Assembly (NCBI GenBank): GCA_000611775.1 | Contig: KK106983.1 | Location: forward strand, 1,918,808 to 1,982,807 | From: Umbilicaria muhlenbergii | Lineage: Eukaryota > Ascomycota > Lecanoromycetes > Umbilicariales > Umbilicariaceae | Direction: 5' to 3' | Length of the DNA: 64,000 nt | Shown: positions 1-13,425 of the stretch, in pieces | Numbering within the stretch: position 1 is the first letter of the stretch | Layout: every line of letters starts with the position of its first letter | The notes under the pieces: generated by a model | Database searches by the model: none | Told to the model about the DNA's origin: nothing | The model's input: only the letters and a program-made list of their open reading frames with translations | Position numbers and translations under genes: made by a program

Positions 1-1780
1 TTTGAAAAGTCAAAAAAACCTGTGGAAAACAGTATTACATTACTAAATGACACGGTGGTAAAACCAGTCAGAGAAGTCAAGTGATTAAGAGTTTAACTAG
101 ACAGAAAACTGAACTTTAAAACACATGTTCAAAAAAAAGTCTTCACAGTGATCAGAGTAATGCACTTAATCAACAGATTAACAAATTCAGAATGAGGTCT
201 TTCAGCTAAAAATGCAAAACAACTTTATCAAGCATGTATTACATCAATTAATGACTACGGGTCAGAAATTTGATGGAAAAACCAGAAAGACTACTTAAAG
301 CAATTAGAAAAATTGCAAAACTCAGCATTAAACAAGATCTTAAAAGCTTTTAAAACTTCCCTGAGGGCTGCAATGAAAATTGAAGCAAATATTCAGCTGG
401 TACAAGTCAGATTAAACAAAAAATGCAGGAAATATGCATTAAGGATTATAACCTTATCAGAAAATCATTATATCAGGTAAAGAATACTCACGTCATACCT
501 GTCAGAGTCACAAATAGGTCAAGACATACTTATAAACTTTAAATTTCTAGATTGAAATCAAAATACATCAGGGAAAAAACACCCTACACAATTAATTAAA
601 ATACTAAACAGTATATCTACATTAATATCATCAAGACAAGTGGAAAAGCCTATTACAGCTCAAAAACCATGACTACAAAGTAATACACAGATTGCAGATA
701 TTCAAGTTTCAGCAGAAACAAAAAAAATCATAATCAAAAAACACTTTGCTCAAGTAAAGTAATTGATTGCATGCAAAACATCAGTCTTTTACACTGATGA
801 GTCAAAAATCAGTGTAAAGACAACACAAAGCACAAAAGACCACATAGAAGCTGAAATTTACTATATAAAAAACAATTATATAAGTACAAAAAGCTACTTT
901 CTAGGTCAGTACATGAAAGTACTAGATGCAGAGCTTTATGCCATAATGCAGGCTACAAAACAAGCAATACAAAGACAGTTTTTAAGGAAAAACATCTGAA
1001 TATTTACAGATAATCAAACTGTAATATAAAAATTACAAAAATCTGCAAATACAAAGCAGTCAAACAAGAAGCTTTAAACTCAGGAAATGCAGTTATTAAT
1101 GCAGATTCAAGGCATATTTCTTTATCTTATATCAAAAAAGATATTGAGGAAATTGCTAAAGATGAATGATTAATAAAATGACAAACTGCAAATCAAGGTC
1201 AACAATACAAGACATATGCTACAAGACCTGACCTAATTATAAAGTCAAAAGAATTGTACAAATGTGAAAGGTTAACCTTTACAACATTTACATAATTAAA
1301 ACTAGGACATGACTATTTTAAATCATATCTTTGCAGGTTACCTACATATGAAAACAATTAATGTTTTTAATGTAAGGTAAAACAGTCATCAGAGCATTTA
1401 CTGTTAAATTGCAGGCAGTATAAACAAGAGCAGCAGGAGCTGAAACAGGAAATGCAAAAAGTAAAATTCACACAATTAACATTACAGTCACTACTTTGTA
1501 CAAAGAAAGGGATTAAAAATACTTTAGTATTTTTAAAACACACAAAAATAGCTACACAGAAGTGACTTTTAGGGAGGGTTGAGGATGAAAACCAGGAAGT
1601 AAAGTGAGGAGATATTGAAAGAAATATTTAAAAATGTGCAATTCTGACATCAATAACAGTCACAAAAGAAATTGACAAAACAAGTTGACTTGAGGTAATA
1701 AATACCTCACATATGTAAACTACACAGTGTCATAGTCTTAGACTGCATACACTTAATAAAGAAATAAAAAAAAATACAAC
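1..1780 (+). mobile_element. LINE retrotransposon, Tad1/I-like, 3' part (copy A)
   Basis: This is the 3' part of a non-LTR retrotransposon that runs in from beyond the left edge. The first 500 bases encode the C-terminal end of a reverse transcriptase with an 'LDRKLNF' type motif. An RNase H domain follows at 763-1010, with 'FYTDESK', 'DAELYAI' and 'FTDNQ' stretches. A Cys/His knuckle lies at about 1360-1420. Tad1 and I-clade LINEs of fungi have this order. The copy is decayed: many in-frame stops, often TGA where family members have Trp, which fits G-to-A change at GG. An A-rich tail at about 1755-1780 marks the 3' end. Bases 1-330 match the reverse complement of 17,810-18,140, so a second copy of the same family lies in the window. 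The family call is firm; the exact 3' end is less so. Confidence 0.85.
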
Positions 1781-1789
1781 AAGAAAATG

Positions 1790-4700
1790 TTGTACTTGTC
1801 TTTTTTTCACTTTTAGAAGTCACATTGAAAGTGTTTAATGCTCTGAAGAAGACCTTCATGAGCGCTTCATTATTACATTATTTTAATAAAAATAAACTTA
1901 TAAAGGTTAAAACAGACGCCTTTGAATTCATAATTAATGAAATCTTAACACAACACTTTGAGGTTGATAGTCAATTACACTGATTATTAATTACTTACTA
2001 CAGCAAAAAGCTGCTAAATACTGAGACTTAATATAATATAAGTGAGCAAGAGCTTCTTATCATCATGAAAGTCATGCATCATTAACAGCACTACTGTCAA
2101 GGTGTTAAACATTAAATTATCATATTAATTGATCATGTAAACCTTATTTGATTTATGACTACTTTAAACCTCACATAAAGGCAGCTCAAATAAGCTGAAA
2201 AGCTTATTAAATATGACTTTAAAATCACATATCAAGAAGGCAAGAAGAACTCTGCTGATAATTTATTAAAACAGCTTGATTATGAACTGCTAAAGACTGT
2301 CAATACCTCAATTACTGCTGAAATAATACAACAGTCCTTTCACTTGAAAAGTCAGGATTATAAGTCAGTACAAAAGAAATTATACATGCTTACTGCAGTG
2401 ACACTGCAGTCAAGACACTCAGTATGACAGAAGTTATAACAAGAAAATATCATATTTGTCACAATGAATATTATCAATATGATGAACACTGAAGACAGCA
2501 GTCTCATTAAAAGATTAATGATGCAGAATTTATCTGCTTAAGAAGAAGCAAGCTGTAATAAAAATAATAAAAATGTCATGTCAGATGAAGTTAATGATAT
2601 TATTAAAACATCAGCAGTGCATCACTTACTCAGAATAATGATTACTAAAGATGATGATCTCATCAGAACATCAGCAGTGTGAAATTTATTTATTTAAGAA
2701 GAAGCAAGCTGTAATGAACTGTGATTAAAACACTTAATACAACAGGAACTACAACAAAAGAATGTTATATCTGTCATAATAAATACTACTGATATAATGA
2801 ATATCAAAGATGATGATTTCATTAAAACATCAGTGATGTGAAACTTATCTGCTCAAGAAGAAGCAAACTATAATGATGAAAATGTCATGTTAAAGATCAG
2901 CAGTATGATTAAAACATTAATAATACATCACTTATCTGCTTTAAAAGCAAGTCATGTCATGTTAAAAAAAATCAGCAATCTCATTAAAACATCAGCAGTG
3001 TGAAATCTACCTGCTCAAGAAGCAAGTTGTGTTATGTTGAAAAAAATCAGTGATGTCATTAAAATACACATTATGTGATACTTATCTGCTCAAAAAGCAA
3101 GCTGTTACTCAGTCAAAAAGCTTAAATATGCAGAGCCTCAGCAGCACTTAATTAAGAATAACTCAGCAAACACTGAAGTTATGAATAATGATGCAAGTCA
3201 CATTTTTATTAATCTTTAAATTGAGGATAATGCTTCTGTTGACATTATTAAAGTGCTTCAACTCATGTCTACTCACTCATCAATAGGTGAGGAGATAACA
3301 ACTTATATAAAAATATTTATTAAACAACTTAAACATGTGATTCATACTGAGCAGTTGAAAGATGATTTGATATGATGAGTATGACAGATATTAACTACCC
3401 TTATTGAGGATAAAAACAACTTAACTGAGTCTGAAATGATAAATATGAATATAAACATGAACTCTGAGATGATCATAATATCAGAGATGCAGTTAAATAT
3501 GACATTTATACTTTTAAAAGTATGAAAATATTGACAAAAAATTAATGATGTCATACATTATAATGATAAAATTTATATTTCACAGAACTCAGCTCTTCAC
3601 AATGCAGTGATTAATCAGTATCATGATGATATCTTCACAGGTCATTTCAGGAAGTCAAAAATTATAAAATTAATGCATTGATTTTATAATTAACTTGACA
3701 TCATCAGAGATGTATGATGTTACTGTCATAATTATGTTAAATGCTAAAAGGTGAAATCATCTTATCATAAGTCATACAAATTATTAAACTCATTGTCAGT
3801 CTTAACTGAGTCATGACATATAATGATAATGAACTTCATTACAGACCTGCCACTGAGCAGCATGTATGAAAGTATGACATGAGATTTAATCCTTAATATA
3901 GTTGATAAGTTGATCAAAATGACTTATTATATTTCAGTACAGAAGACAATGTCAGTTGTTGACTTCATTAAAGTATTTATTCAGAACATAGTTAAGCATC
4001 ATGACATGTTAAAAGTCTTAATCACAGACAGAGATAAACTGTTTACATTAAAACAGTAAATCAGCTTCTGCTTTCACATATGATGTCATTATAATATATC
4101 AATGACTTTTCACCTGCAAACTGACAGTTAAACTGAGAGGCAGAATTAATCCCTGAAGGTGTATTTACATATATTCATTAATAAGCAACAAGAGGACTGA
4201 GTTAAGCTTTTACTTTATGTGAAGTCCTCATACAACAACTTCATACATGCTACTATAGGAAAGAGCTCCTTTCAGTTTAACTTAAAATGAAACCCTCAGA
4301 TGAGCTTAAGTAAATTATTTATACAATACTCACATGAACAAATAAGACCTTATGTGAATACATAGAGGCTTCAAGATCAAATTACTACAACTCAGAAAAA
4401 ATTATGATAAGTTAATGAAATATACACTGAGTATTATAATTAATACTAAACAGAGATAACATTCAAAGAAGGTGACTTAATACTGATTAATAAAAAAAAT
4501 GTGTCAATAAACAAGCAGATGAAGAAACTGCATTGAAAAAAACTTAACTCATTCAAGTTATAATATGTGATAAGTCAGTCATCATATAAACTCAACCTCT
4601 CAGAGGATCAAAATATTTATAACATATTTAATGTTACTTTATTAAAGTCATTTCAGAGCACACGTCATGTCTTTCTCATCTTGACAGGAAAGAATTTACT

Positions 4701-4990
4701 ACTTAATAAAAATGATGAGTGAGAAGTTGAAGCAATTGTGAACAGTCATGTTTATGATAACAAGTTTCAATACCTTATCAAGTGAAAGTTGACAGATTAA
4801 GCATGAGATGACACATGAAAATCAATTCACTTCATCTGAAATGTAAAGATAAAAATTCAGAAGTTTCATATTAACAACTCATATAAGTTGAAATTCAGTT
4901 GAACAGTATGACATCATGATCATTAATAAATAAATAACTGCTGTGAGAGAACTTCATCAGCTTTATTTTTTATTCATGACTTAAATTATT
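1790..4990 (+). mobile_element. Ty3/gypsy LTR-element fossil, 3' half with chromodomain
   Basis: Remnant of a Ty3/gypsy element of the chromovirus type. Recognisable parts in order are RNase H (about 1830-2440), integrase with zinc-binding region and catalytic core (about 3540-4620), and a chromodomain (about 4700-4870). Reverse transcriptase, protease and gag are not present here; the preceding LINE tail sits where they would lie. No LTR was identified. The coding parts are heavily broken, with dozens of stops, and AT-rich, so this is an old copy. Between RNase H and integrase is a degenerate repeat region. Confidence 0.8.
2460..3130. repeat. degenerate tandem repeat inside gypsy fossil
   Basis: A motif of the form 'catcagcagtgtgaaat' followed by 'gaagcaagctgt' recurs at least five times (near 2625, 2670, 2830, 2990 and 3060). 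Spacing is irregular, about 75-170 bp. The units differ by many substitutions, so the array is old. It lies in the linker between the RNase H and integrase parts of the surrounding element. Confidence 0.65.
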
Positions 4991-6919
4991 AAATTTAAAT
5001 GAGTAACAATGACACAGTCAAAAAGTGCTTGAGCAGTTCATTATGACAAAAGTTATAACAATTATGTTACCTTTTATGAGAAACACTACAAGTCACGTGT
5101 ACATGATACATATGTTAAAATGAGAAAACAATTTTATTATTAATTATTACTCTGCTGTTTCATCTTCTTCTTTATTATTTAATGAGGTCTCTGACCTCAT
5201 CTCTTCAACATAATGTTGTTCACAGGATTCAATATACTCTTGATGATAACAAGATTAATGAGTGTTGAAGATGTGAAAAGTATGAGCAGTGCTTTTTAAT
5301 AAGACAGTAAGAGTTTAAATGAGCTTCTTAAAATTACTGAATTAACACATGTCAACCTCAAGAAAACCAAGAGACTCATATTGAGAAATAATTATAAAAA
5401 GTGCAAAGAGTGTCAATAATGATTGATAAAAAGTAACAGCATGTGAATTAATTAATTAATTGTTAAGCATTATACACAATTAATATATCAATAGTACAAC
5501 AGTATAACAGTATGACAGTACAACAAAATGTCATATGTATGACAGATATGACATAATTATACTAAATGAAACAAAATGAAAAATGATTAAAAAAGATAAG
5601 TTTACAGTGTACTGTCACTTCTTCTGTCATCATAAACATATGCATGTAGAACAACAACATCAGATCTTTTAAAAATTAAAGCAGTGATGATCAGAAGCTT
5701 CATCATGCATTAATCATGAAAATTATAAAATGACATGCAATGAGCACATGTTAAATTAATCTGTGACATGAAGCACTGATCAATCTCAGCTCTTCTGCAA
5801 GAGTCACAGTGAGCAGTATTTAACAACATGTGATTGAGGTTTTTTTAAATCACATGCTCATGATGATGAGCTTGCTGCACATGAGCTGACAGTGAAGTAT
5901 CATCATGACATCACACAGAGCAGAACTCCTCATCAGAAGTGTTATTTAAAAATAAATAACATGTTTTTTTAAATGTTGAATAATTTATTTTCCTCCTCTG
6001 CTTCCTCATCTCTTTTTGAAGATGTCAATCATCATAAGTTTATTTATTAATAATAATACCTCAGAGTCCTCCTCATCACATTGAGCATGAAGATTAACAG
6101 ACTTACTCAGTGAAGATGAATCTTCATCATTGTTCATAACTGTGATTTTAAGCATTCAAATATTGATGAGTTATATACACTATGTCAGTATTCATACAGT
6201 ATGACAGAAAGTATAACATCACAAAGAATGTTGAATTATAAATTATAAGCTTCATGATACTTCCTTCATGAGGTGAACACCTCTGCAATGAAGACAATAT
6301 CATGAAGTCATTAAGTCACTTAATGAGCTGTGAAAAAGTCATAAGAATATATGACAACATGTTATAAGACAAACAATAAAGAATAAATACAAAGGAAAGA
6401 TGTTTTGAACTTACAGTGAACATGTTTTCTTTTGATGTTTATGTTATGAAGAAAGCTTACTGCCAGGTGTGATATCATCACAATTAAATAAAAGCATGTG
6501 ATCAGCTTTATTTTAATACAGTCTCATGCACTCACTCTACAACCTCAACTATTATAACATCATAATGAAGTTTATGAGCAGTCAGTTGACCCTGAGGACA
6601 GCATTATGAGAAGAGAAATACTGTGTCAAAGTCATCATATATAATATGACAGTATGACATTATAATACAACACTATAATACAACACTATAGTATGACACT
6701 ATAATATGATATTATAACTTAAATATGATGACTCAGCACCTAGCGTCTTGACATTAAGTGAAAACTTTTCACAAAGAAATGCAGAAACCTGCTTCCTCAG
6801 AGATTAATTTTGTCACTGAATAAAAAACATATAATCATTACATTGACTTTATCATGATTATATTGCTTATGACACTCTGTTCAACACTTATATGATGACT
6901 GTCATACACTCAGCTCTCT
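4991..6919. other. AT-rich DNA without recognised gene
   Basis: About 1.9 kb with no open frame of note and no domain I recognise. It is rich in 'tatgac', 'catcatga' and similar words, with short inverted repeats (for example 'atgaggtc' and 'gacctcat' flanking 'tct' near 5185). It probably contains the untranslated 3' end of the preceding gypsy fossil plus further decayed repeats. Confidence 0.5.
6630..6725. repeat. short AT-rich minisatellite
   Basis: Words of the type 'tataatacaacac' and 'tatagtatgacac' are repeated in tandem. A looser cluster of the same words lies at 5480-5550. It looks like ordinary slippage-type repeat in non-coding DNA. Confidence 0.6.
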
Positions 6920-7156
6920 TACAATCAGCATCTTTCATCAATGATCATTTTCAAGGGAAAAAAACTCATGAAGGAGTGATTTAAAGAGGATATAATTAAA
7001 GATGCTATAATAACTGTCTTAAAGAAGAGTTGAACAGATAATAAGCTTAAATTGAAGTGATTAATAAAGATATTTAAGTTGTACACAGTTTCATAAGCAG
7101 TTGAAAAATGATTTCTTCTTTTGAATGATCATGAGTCTCATTGCACAAGTCATTTC
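6920..7156 (+). mobile_element. pogo/Fot1-type DNA transposon fragment
   Basis: Matches 27,540-27,766 along its whole length. It therefore corresponds to the transposase segment before and around the second catalytic Asp region ('HESH' type motif near the right end). It stops exactly where a TGTCAGG-type LTR terminus begins at 7157, so the LTR element probably inserted into this transposon. It is decayed, with several stops. Confidence 0.7.
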
Positions 7157-8494
7157 TGTCAGGACTATGCAGATTATGAATTAATGCATATGTTTTAACA
7201 ATTGACATTTAGCTACAGAGAAGAATTCTAGTTTAAGAAGCAAAGAGAAGAAAGAGTGCAAAAATTAAAGTCTTTATGTGCATGTTAAGCTCATTAATTT
7301 AATCACTGCTAACTCATTTAGTCATTCAGTTCAGTACAACATTTGATACAACATTCAGTTCAATAACATATTCAGACATAAATCTGACATTATTCTCTTC
7401 TTTATTTAATGAACTCTGTGAGCTGATCATTCACTTTTCTGCTTTATTGTTGATGTATTTAATGACTCAATCAGCTTGTTTGAGTACCTTTCATGAAATA
7501 CCTCTTTCAGTTCAGGTGAGTGTTTAAATTCATCAGTGTTATATCAGATCTTGTCAAGTGAGTATTTTTTTTATGTCACTCTGTACTGTAGCCTGTTTTT
7601 TCATCAACAGTTGTTGTTAATTTATTTAACTTCTCATTTCAGTTTAGCCTGTTCAGTTATTACAGGTGATAATGATGGCTTGATTTATTTAAGCAAAAAA
7701 TCATTCACAGTGAGTCATAATAAGAAGGTGTGAAATACAGGATGTATTTTTATTAATTTAAGTAATTTAAACTCATATGTTTAAATTAATACTTTTTTCT
7801 TAATTTGAAAAGGTTCTTCATTCTTGTGATTTAACTTTTTGAACAAATGAGTTGTTTAAATGTTTTTTATTAATAATCATATCAGGTTTTTCACTTGATA
7901 TGTTGAAGTTAATATTTAAGTTCTGTTCATGAAGTCTTCTTGCTGAAGTTGTGTCACTGTCATGTTCTCTTATAACATCACATGTAGAACCTTCATATGA
8001 TTCATTATGAAATTAGCTTTTTCCTTCAGAATTTATTCTCTTGTCAGCAGTGAGGTGATCAATTATTCAAGGTTGAAGTTTATTCAAAGATGATATTCTT
8101 TATTTACAAAGAATGATGAAAGTTTAATAAAGTCAGAATCTGCATTGTTGATTATAAACTCAGTCATTAATAATCATTTAGCTCAGTCATCTTGCTGATA
8201 GTTCACAAATGCTTTAAGATAGTGTTTAATATTTATCTTCATGTTTTCAGACTGCTCATCTGTCTCAGGATAAAAAGTGATTGAAGATTTCAATTTGATT
8301 TAAAATCATTCACACAGGTATTTTTAAAGTAATGTTATAAATTGTGATCCTCAGTTTGATGTAATTGTCTGTGATAATTCATGAAATTTTCATATATTTT
8401 GAAGCAAGAGTTTAATAATGTATTTAGCTGATGTTCTCTTATTCTTATTTATTAAATAAAAAATATAATGTTTCTTCTTGATCAGTCTGCAAAT
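7157..8494 (-). mobile_element. Ty3/gypsy fossil, integrase to 3' LTR
   Basis: Minus-strand remnant of the same gypsy family as the plus-strand element at 13.43-17.81 kb. Integrase-like sequence runs from about 8490 down to 7900 and is followed by the integrase C-terminal region. A 3' LTR occupies 7157-7389 (about 233 bp). It begins and ends with TGTCA/TGACA and matches the inverted copy at 17,569-17,808. The 5' part is missing at a junction near 8495. Heavily broken, with dozens of changes; old. Confidence 0.75.
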
Positions 8495-8698
8495 TGTTAA
8501 AAGCATGATAAAATTAAGTAACTTACATTAACTTTTAATTGAGTTTAATGCGTTCAGCTAATTCTGCAACACTTACATATGCATCAGCAATTTAGCAAGT
8601 TAGCTCTGAGTTAATTTTTAGCACTTTGAGCGCTCTGAGCTTCTGATCTCATGTCTCAGCTAACAGCCCTCTCAAGGCGCGTCAAAAGTGTTATAACA
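8495..8698. repeat. LTR-like repeat, chimeric
   Basis: About 204 bp bounded by TGTTAAAAG on the left and TTATAACA on the right, so it has TG...CA ends. Its first 87 or so bases match the 170-bp LTR found at 22,131-22,300 and 32,645-32,814. The remainder, from 'catcagcaatttagc' onward, matches the reverse complement of 31,440-31,556. It looks like a recombinant of two LTR sequences. No clear target-site repeat is present. Confidence 0.6.
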
Positions 8699-11600
8699 AG
8701 AAGATTACAGCACATCTTCATGTTGTCAGCTGTCATCAGAAGCTGTTTAAATTGAAGTCTGCTGTCAAGATTAATCTCCTGCTGCTTGAGCAGCTTAAGT
8801 GCAGCAACAATGCACTTGAAGGTATTCTGAATATCATGTGATATTCAGTTTGATCCTCTTCTCTTCACCCCTGACATGACAGTTATGAACAGCTAATGTG
8901 CATCTTATTTTAAAAGCATTTGCCTGCCATTGTTGATGATGATGATGATGATAATGATGAAGATTTCTCTCCTTTTGAGTCAGAGGGGTCAGAGGAACTG
9001 AAGAAGAATGATGAAGAGAAGAAGAAGAATGATGATGATGAAGATGAGTAAATAATGTTTTGTCAGTGTTTTGCTGATCTTGTATGATAGTTTCTTTTTG
9101 CTTTGACTCTGGTCAGGTACATCATTACAGCAGTAATAATATTGTGTTTCTCTTGTGCCTTGCTGATGATTCACCTTCTTTAATGAACTTGTCACTCTTG
9201 ACCCTTGTCATAGATCACTTATAAGGTTTTAATAAAACCTGTAAAACCCCTTGAGGAAAATCAGGAAAGAGTGTTTTTATGACATTAATTAAATCTTCTT
9301 AAATCACTTCCTTCTACACTCATTTAGTTCATTATTGAAGGCTGCTCACATTTTCTGCACACCTTTTAAGTTCTTTTTTGACACTCATTGATCATATTCT
9401 TCTGGTCAACCCTTTCATCTCACTTTGTACAGGATTTCATTCCTGGATTTTCAGCAGTTTAAAATCTCTTCAACTTTATATTCTTCTTCATCATCAATTA
9501 GCTCTGAAGGTGACAGTAATGATTTGAAGTCATCATCAGCTCTACACTGATATGACTTCAGGTAAGAGATGTGAAAGACATTATGAATTCAGTAAATGAG
9601 TGATAAAGTTAACTTGTAAACTTGTTTCCCTATTAAGTCTTCAACCTGAAATGATTTAATGAATTTATGAGACAGTTTCCTGCTTAAGCGCTTCTGTCAT
9701 AAGTTCTTCATGAATAACATTATCAAGTCTCTCACATTATAGGTCTTGAGTTTATGTTTGACATCATAATATTTTGCCTGAGAATTAATTACATTTTCTC
9801 ATTGTTGTGACAGCACTTCTTATATGTCATGAAATCATTTCATCTGATTTTTAACTGTGAGTACCTCTTCTTTCCTGAAGTCATCCTCAACTTCAAATCT
9901 TACTTTCAGATGATAAGCATACATGACATAAAAAGAGCTGCACCCTATTGATGCCTGTGTTTCATTATTGTAAGTGAATTCTGTCAGGGGTAAAAGGTTC
10001 ATTCAGTTGTCTTGTTCATCTGAGCAATAACAGTGAAGGTAGTGTTTCAAGGTTTAATTCTGTCATTCTGTCTGTTCATTCATTTGCGGGTGAAAGGCAG
10101 TGCTTAGTCAGCGCTTCATCCTTAGATAATAGCACATTTCTGATCAGAAAGCGCTTGTGAAAACTGATCTCTGATCAGAGACAGCCCCTTTCAGTACACT
10201 GAATCAGCATATTATTTCCTCATAGAACAAGTCAGCCAACTCTGTTGCTGTAATCATTTTCATGATTTGAATATATTGAGTCATTTTTGTATACTGATTC
10301 ATAATCATTAAGATCACATCATAGACGCAACCCTTGCGCTTACTTGACAGCAAGTCAGTGATAAAATTCATTATGACTTGCTGTCATGATCCTTCTGGCT
10401 GAGGCAACACCTGTAGCTCATCATAGGGATGATGTTTAAGCACTTTCACCCTTTGACAGATGTCACATGACGCAACATAGTCTTTAACATCTTGACTCAT
10501 ATCAATTCAATAGTATTTGCAGTCAATCAATTCAAGAGTTCTTTCTACCCTGAAATGCCCTGTCAAGGCATCATCATGATGATGTTTCAAGATCTCTGCT
10601 CTTACAGACTCTTCTTTCAGAACATATATTTATTCCTCATGAAATAAAAGGCCTTCAGAGTCAACTCTTCAAAGACTTTCAGCTTTAGCCTTGCGCTTCA
10701 TTGATGTACAATCAGTGTTGCGTGTCGCTTCTACAAATGAATCATCATTTTGTAGAGTTTGAATCAAATCCCTTAAAGGTAAACTCAGGCTTTCATCAGC
10801 TGTTTCATGAATGACAAGATCTCTTATCATCACATGTGAAATGAGTTGTTTGCAATCAACAGTTTCAGTGACAGAGTTAAGCTGTTTCACAGTTATGTCA
10901 CAGTCATCATGAGCAGATGTTTTGCTGTCACTCCTTCAGCATTCTTTCTGAAGTTTAAGATCTTTAATCTCAGTCATTCTCTCTGCCTCTGGTCATCATG
11001 AGCAGATGTTTTGCTGTCACTCCTTCAGCATTCTTTCTGAAGTTTAAGATCTTTAATCTCAGTCATTCTCTCTGCCTCTGTGAGCAGCTGCCTCACAATA
11101 GGGGCATATCTGAGTGAGAATATGTTCACAAGAGTGACTAACTTTCTCTGAAGTGTTGAGAGTAATTTCTTCATAGTTTCACTCACCTCTTCAACATCCC
11201 TGTAGTCTGGTCACCTCAACAGCACATCAGCCGGGTTGGTCTTTTCAGACTGATGCAGGATATTGAAATCAAAAGCAGTGAGCTTCATTGCTCATCATGC
11301 TTGCTTATCATTCAATTCCTTCACGTTCATAAATCCTCATAGATTGTTATGATTGATCAATACCTTTATGATATGACAACTGCCTTCAAGGTAGTGTCGT
11401 CAGTGTTTAAACATCATAATGATGACAAGGAGCTCCTGATCATGAGTTTCATATCAAGTCTCTGAAGGAGACAGCTTTCTTGATCAGAACACAACTGAAT
11501 GTCACTGCTCATTATTCAATAACTGAGACAGGATGTCAGTGAGCTCAATGATTAATGCATCAGTTTCCACCTGTATTCATAACTTCAGATCAAAGTGAAC

Positions 11601-13425
11601 CAGGATAAGTGCTGTCATAAAGACTTCATGAAGGTGATTAAACACCTCCTTTACATCACTTGAGAATTTAAAACACTTAAACTTCTTTTCATTCTTGCTA
11701 CCTTTCATAAGGTTTGTCAAGGGGGCTGCAACTTGTGAATAATGCTTAATAAAGCGTCTATAAAAGTTCATAAAGTTTAGGAAGACTTGTACCTCCTGAA
11801 AAGTCCTTGATACTGATCAGTCCTGTATGATGTTCACTCATCACAGATTCATGACTACACCTTCAGTTGTGATAATAAACCCTAGGAATTTCACCTTGAT
11901 AATGAAGAATTCACACTTCTTAAGGTTTGCATAAAGTTGAAATCAGTGAAGTCAGTCTAACACCTGCCTAACATGCTCTCAGTGTTGCGCTGGTGATTCT
12001 GAGTATATAAGGATGTCATCTAAATAGACAACACAAAAGACATTCACAAGCCTTGTTAATGCCTGATTGATGTAAGCCTGAAATGTAGCTGAAGCGTTGA
12101 TCAATCTGAAAGGCATGATCATATACTCAAAGTGACTGTAATGTGTGTGAAACATCATCTTTCACTCATCACCCTCCTTTATGCAGATACAGTGATAGGC
12201 GTCCTTCAAATTCAGCTTCATAAATAGCTTGACTTCACTAAGCTGATTCAATGTTTCACTTATAAGAGGTAGTGAGTGCCTGTTCTTGATGATCACCTTG
12301 TTCAACCCCTGATAATCAACACATAACCGCAGCCCTTCATCTTTCTTTGAAACAAAAAGGATGAGTGCCTCTGCAGGGCTCATGAAGTGACAGATTCAAC
12401 CTTTTGTTAAGGCGTCATTCAAGTATTCTCATAGCACCCCTAATTCAGTATTGAAGAGGTTATACAAAGGGCCATAAAGTGGATCTGTGTCATTCAGGTC
12501 AATTGCATGATCACTGATCTTATGAGGTGAAAGAAGGTCAGCATTCTCTGTTGAGAACACATTCACATAATCAATGTACTCCTCAGGTAAAGCTTGTGTT
12601 ATTTCAGCACTTTGTATGCGCACCTCTGATGCAGCATCATCACTCAGACTGACTCATATCAGGGTGTAGACAGCAGAGTGATCTTGAATCTCTCTTGTGA
12701 ATTCATCAGGTGACTGTAACTTGATAGACTGCTCCTCAATGTTGAAGCGTCACGCCTTCATTCTGCAGTCAATTCACACATGTTCAGTCTTCAATGCAGA
12801 GAGTTCAAGGATAAGGGGTGATCCTGACTTATTCAATGTGTAGAACACATGTTCACATTCATGAAACTGTCCTCAACTGTCAGCAAGTTGATAACACACA
12901 TGATAAGCACTGAAGCAGTAAGCCTTCTGATCATTCAAGAATTGAGGTTGAGGCAACAAGCCCTTCATATGAGTCAATTAATGCTCAATAATGAAATGTT
13001 GTGAAATCACATTGACTTCAGCTCTCATGTTCAATAAGGCTTGCATGAGTATGACATCATCATTGTGAAGAACTTGTTCATCAACAATTAAATTAAACTC
13101 TGAGGCTACTTTTGTTCAGTGCTTCAGTGATGTGAAGCCTTCACTGAAGTGTTCTCATTTTTTGGTGCTGAAACAGCTGCAACTGGGGTCTTATTCAGGT
13201 CTGAGTTTTTCACAGGCTGTGAATAATCAAGGGAATAATGTCCCTTCTGATTGCAATTTCAACAAGTCACGTGTGACAAGTCCTTTGTTTCAGGAGCCTT
13301 CACTGATTCACTTTCACATTTATTATCTCACTTGCTCTTCACCTTGCCCTCACCAGGCTTATGATCCTTATTCTCAGCAGGCTTCAATGATGACTCAGGT
13401 TTGCAGCTGAGGGTAACTGTCATAT
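8699..13425 (-). mobile_element. Ty3/gypsy chromovirus fossil, gag knuckle to chromodomain
   Basis: Minus-strand chromovirus remnant and the best preserved coding relic in the AT-rich block. Parts from right to left are: a CCHC gag knuckle (about 13,215-13,275), protease region (about 12,650-13,100), reverse transcriptase (about 11,800-12,600, with 'LCVDYQGLN' in the open stretch 12,162-12,383), RNase H (about 11,200-11,770), integrase (about 9600-10,650) and chromodomain (about 9290-9460). A low-complexity 3' tail follows. The N-terminal part of gag and a 5' LTR are absent. Its upstream end meets the plus-strand element at about 13,430 head to head. It is broken in several tens of places, although a few open stretches of 60-75 codons remain, so it may be younger than its neighbours. 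Confidence 0.85.
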
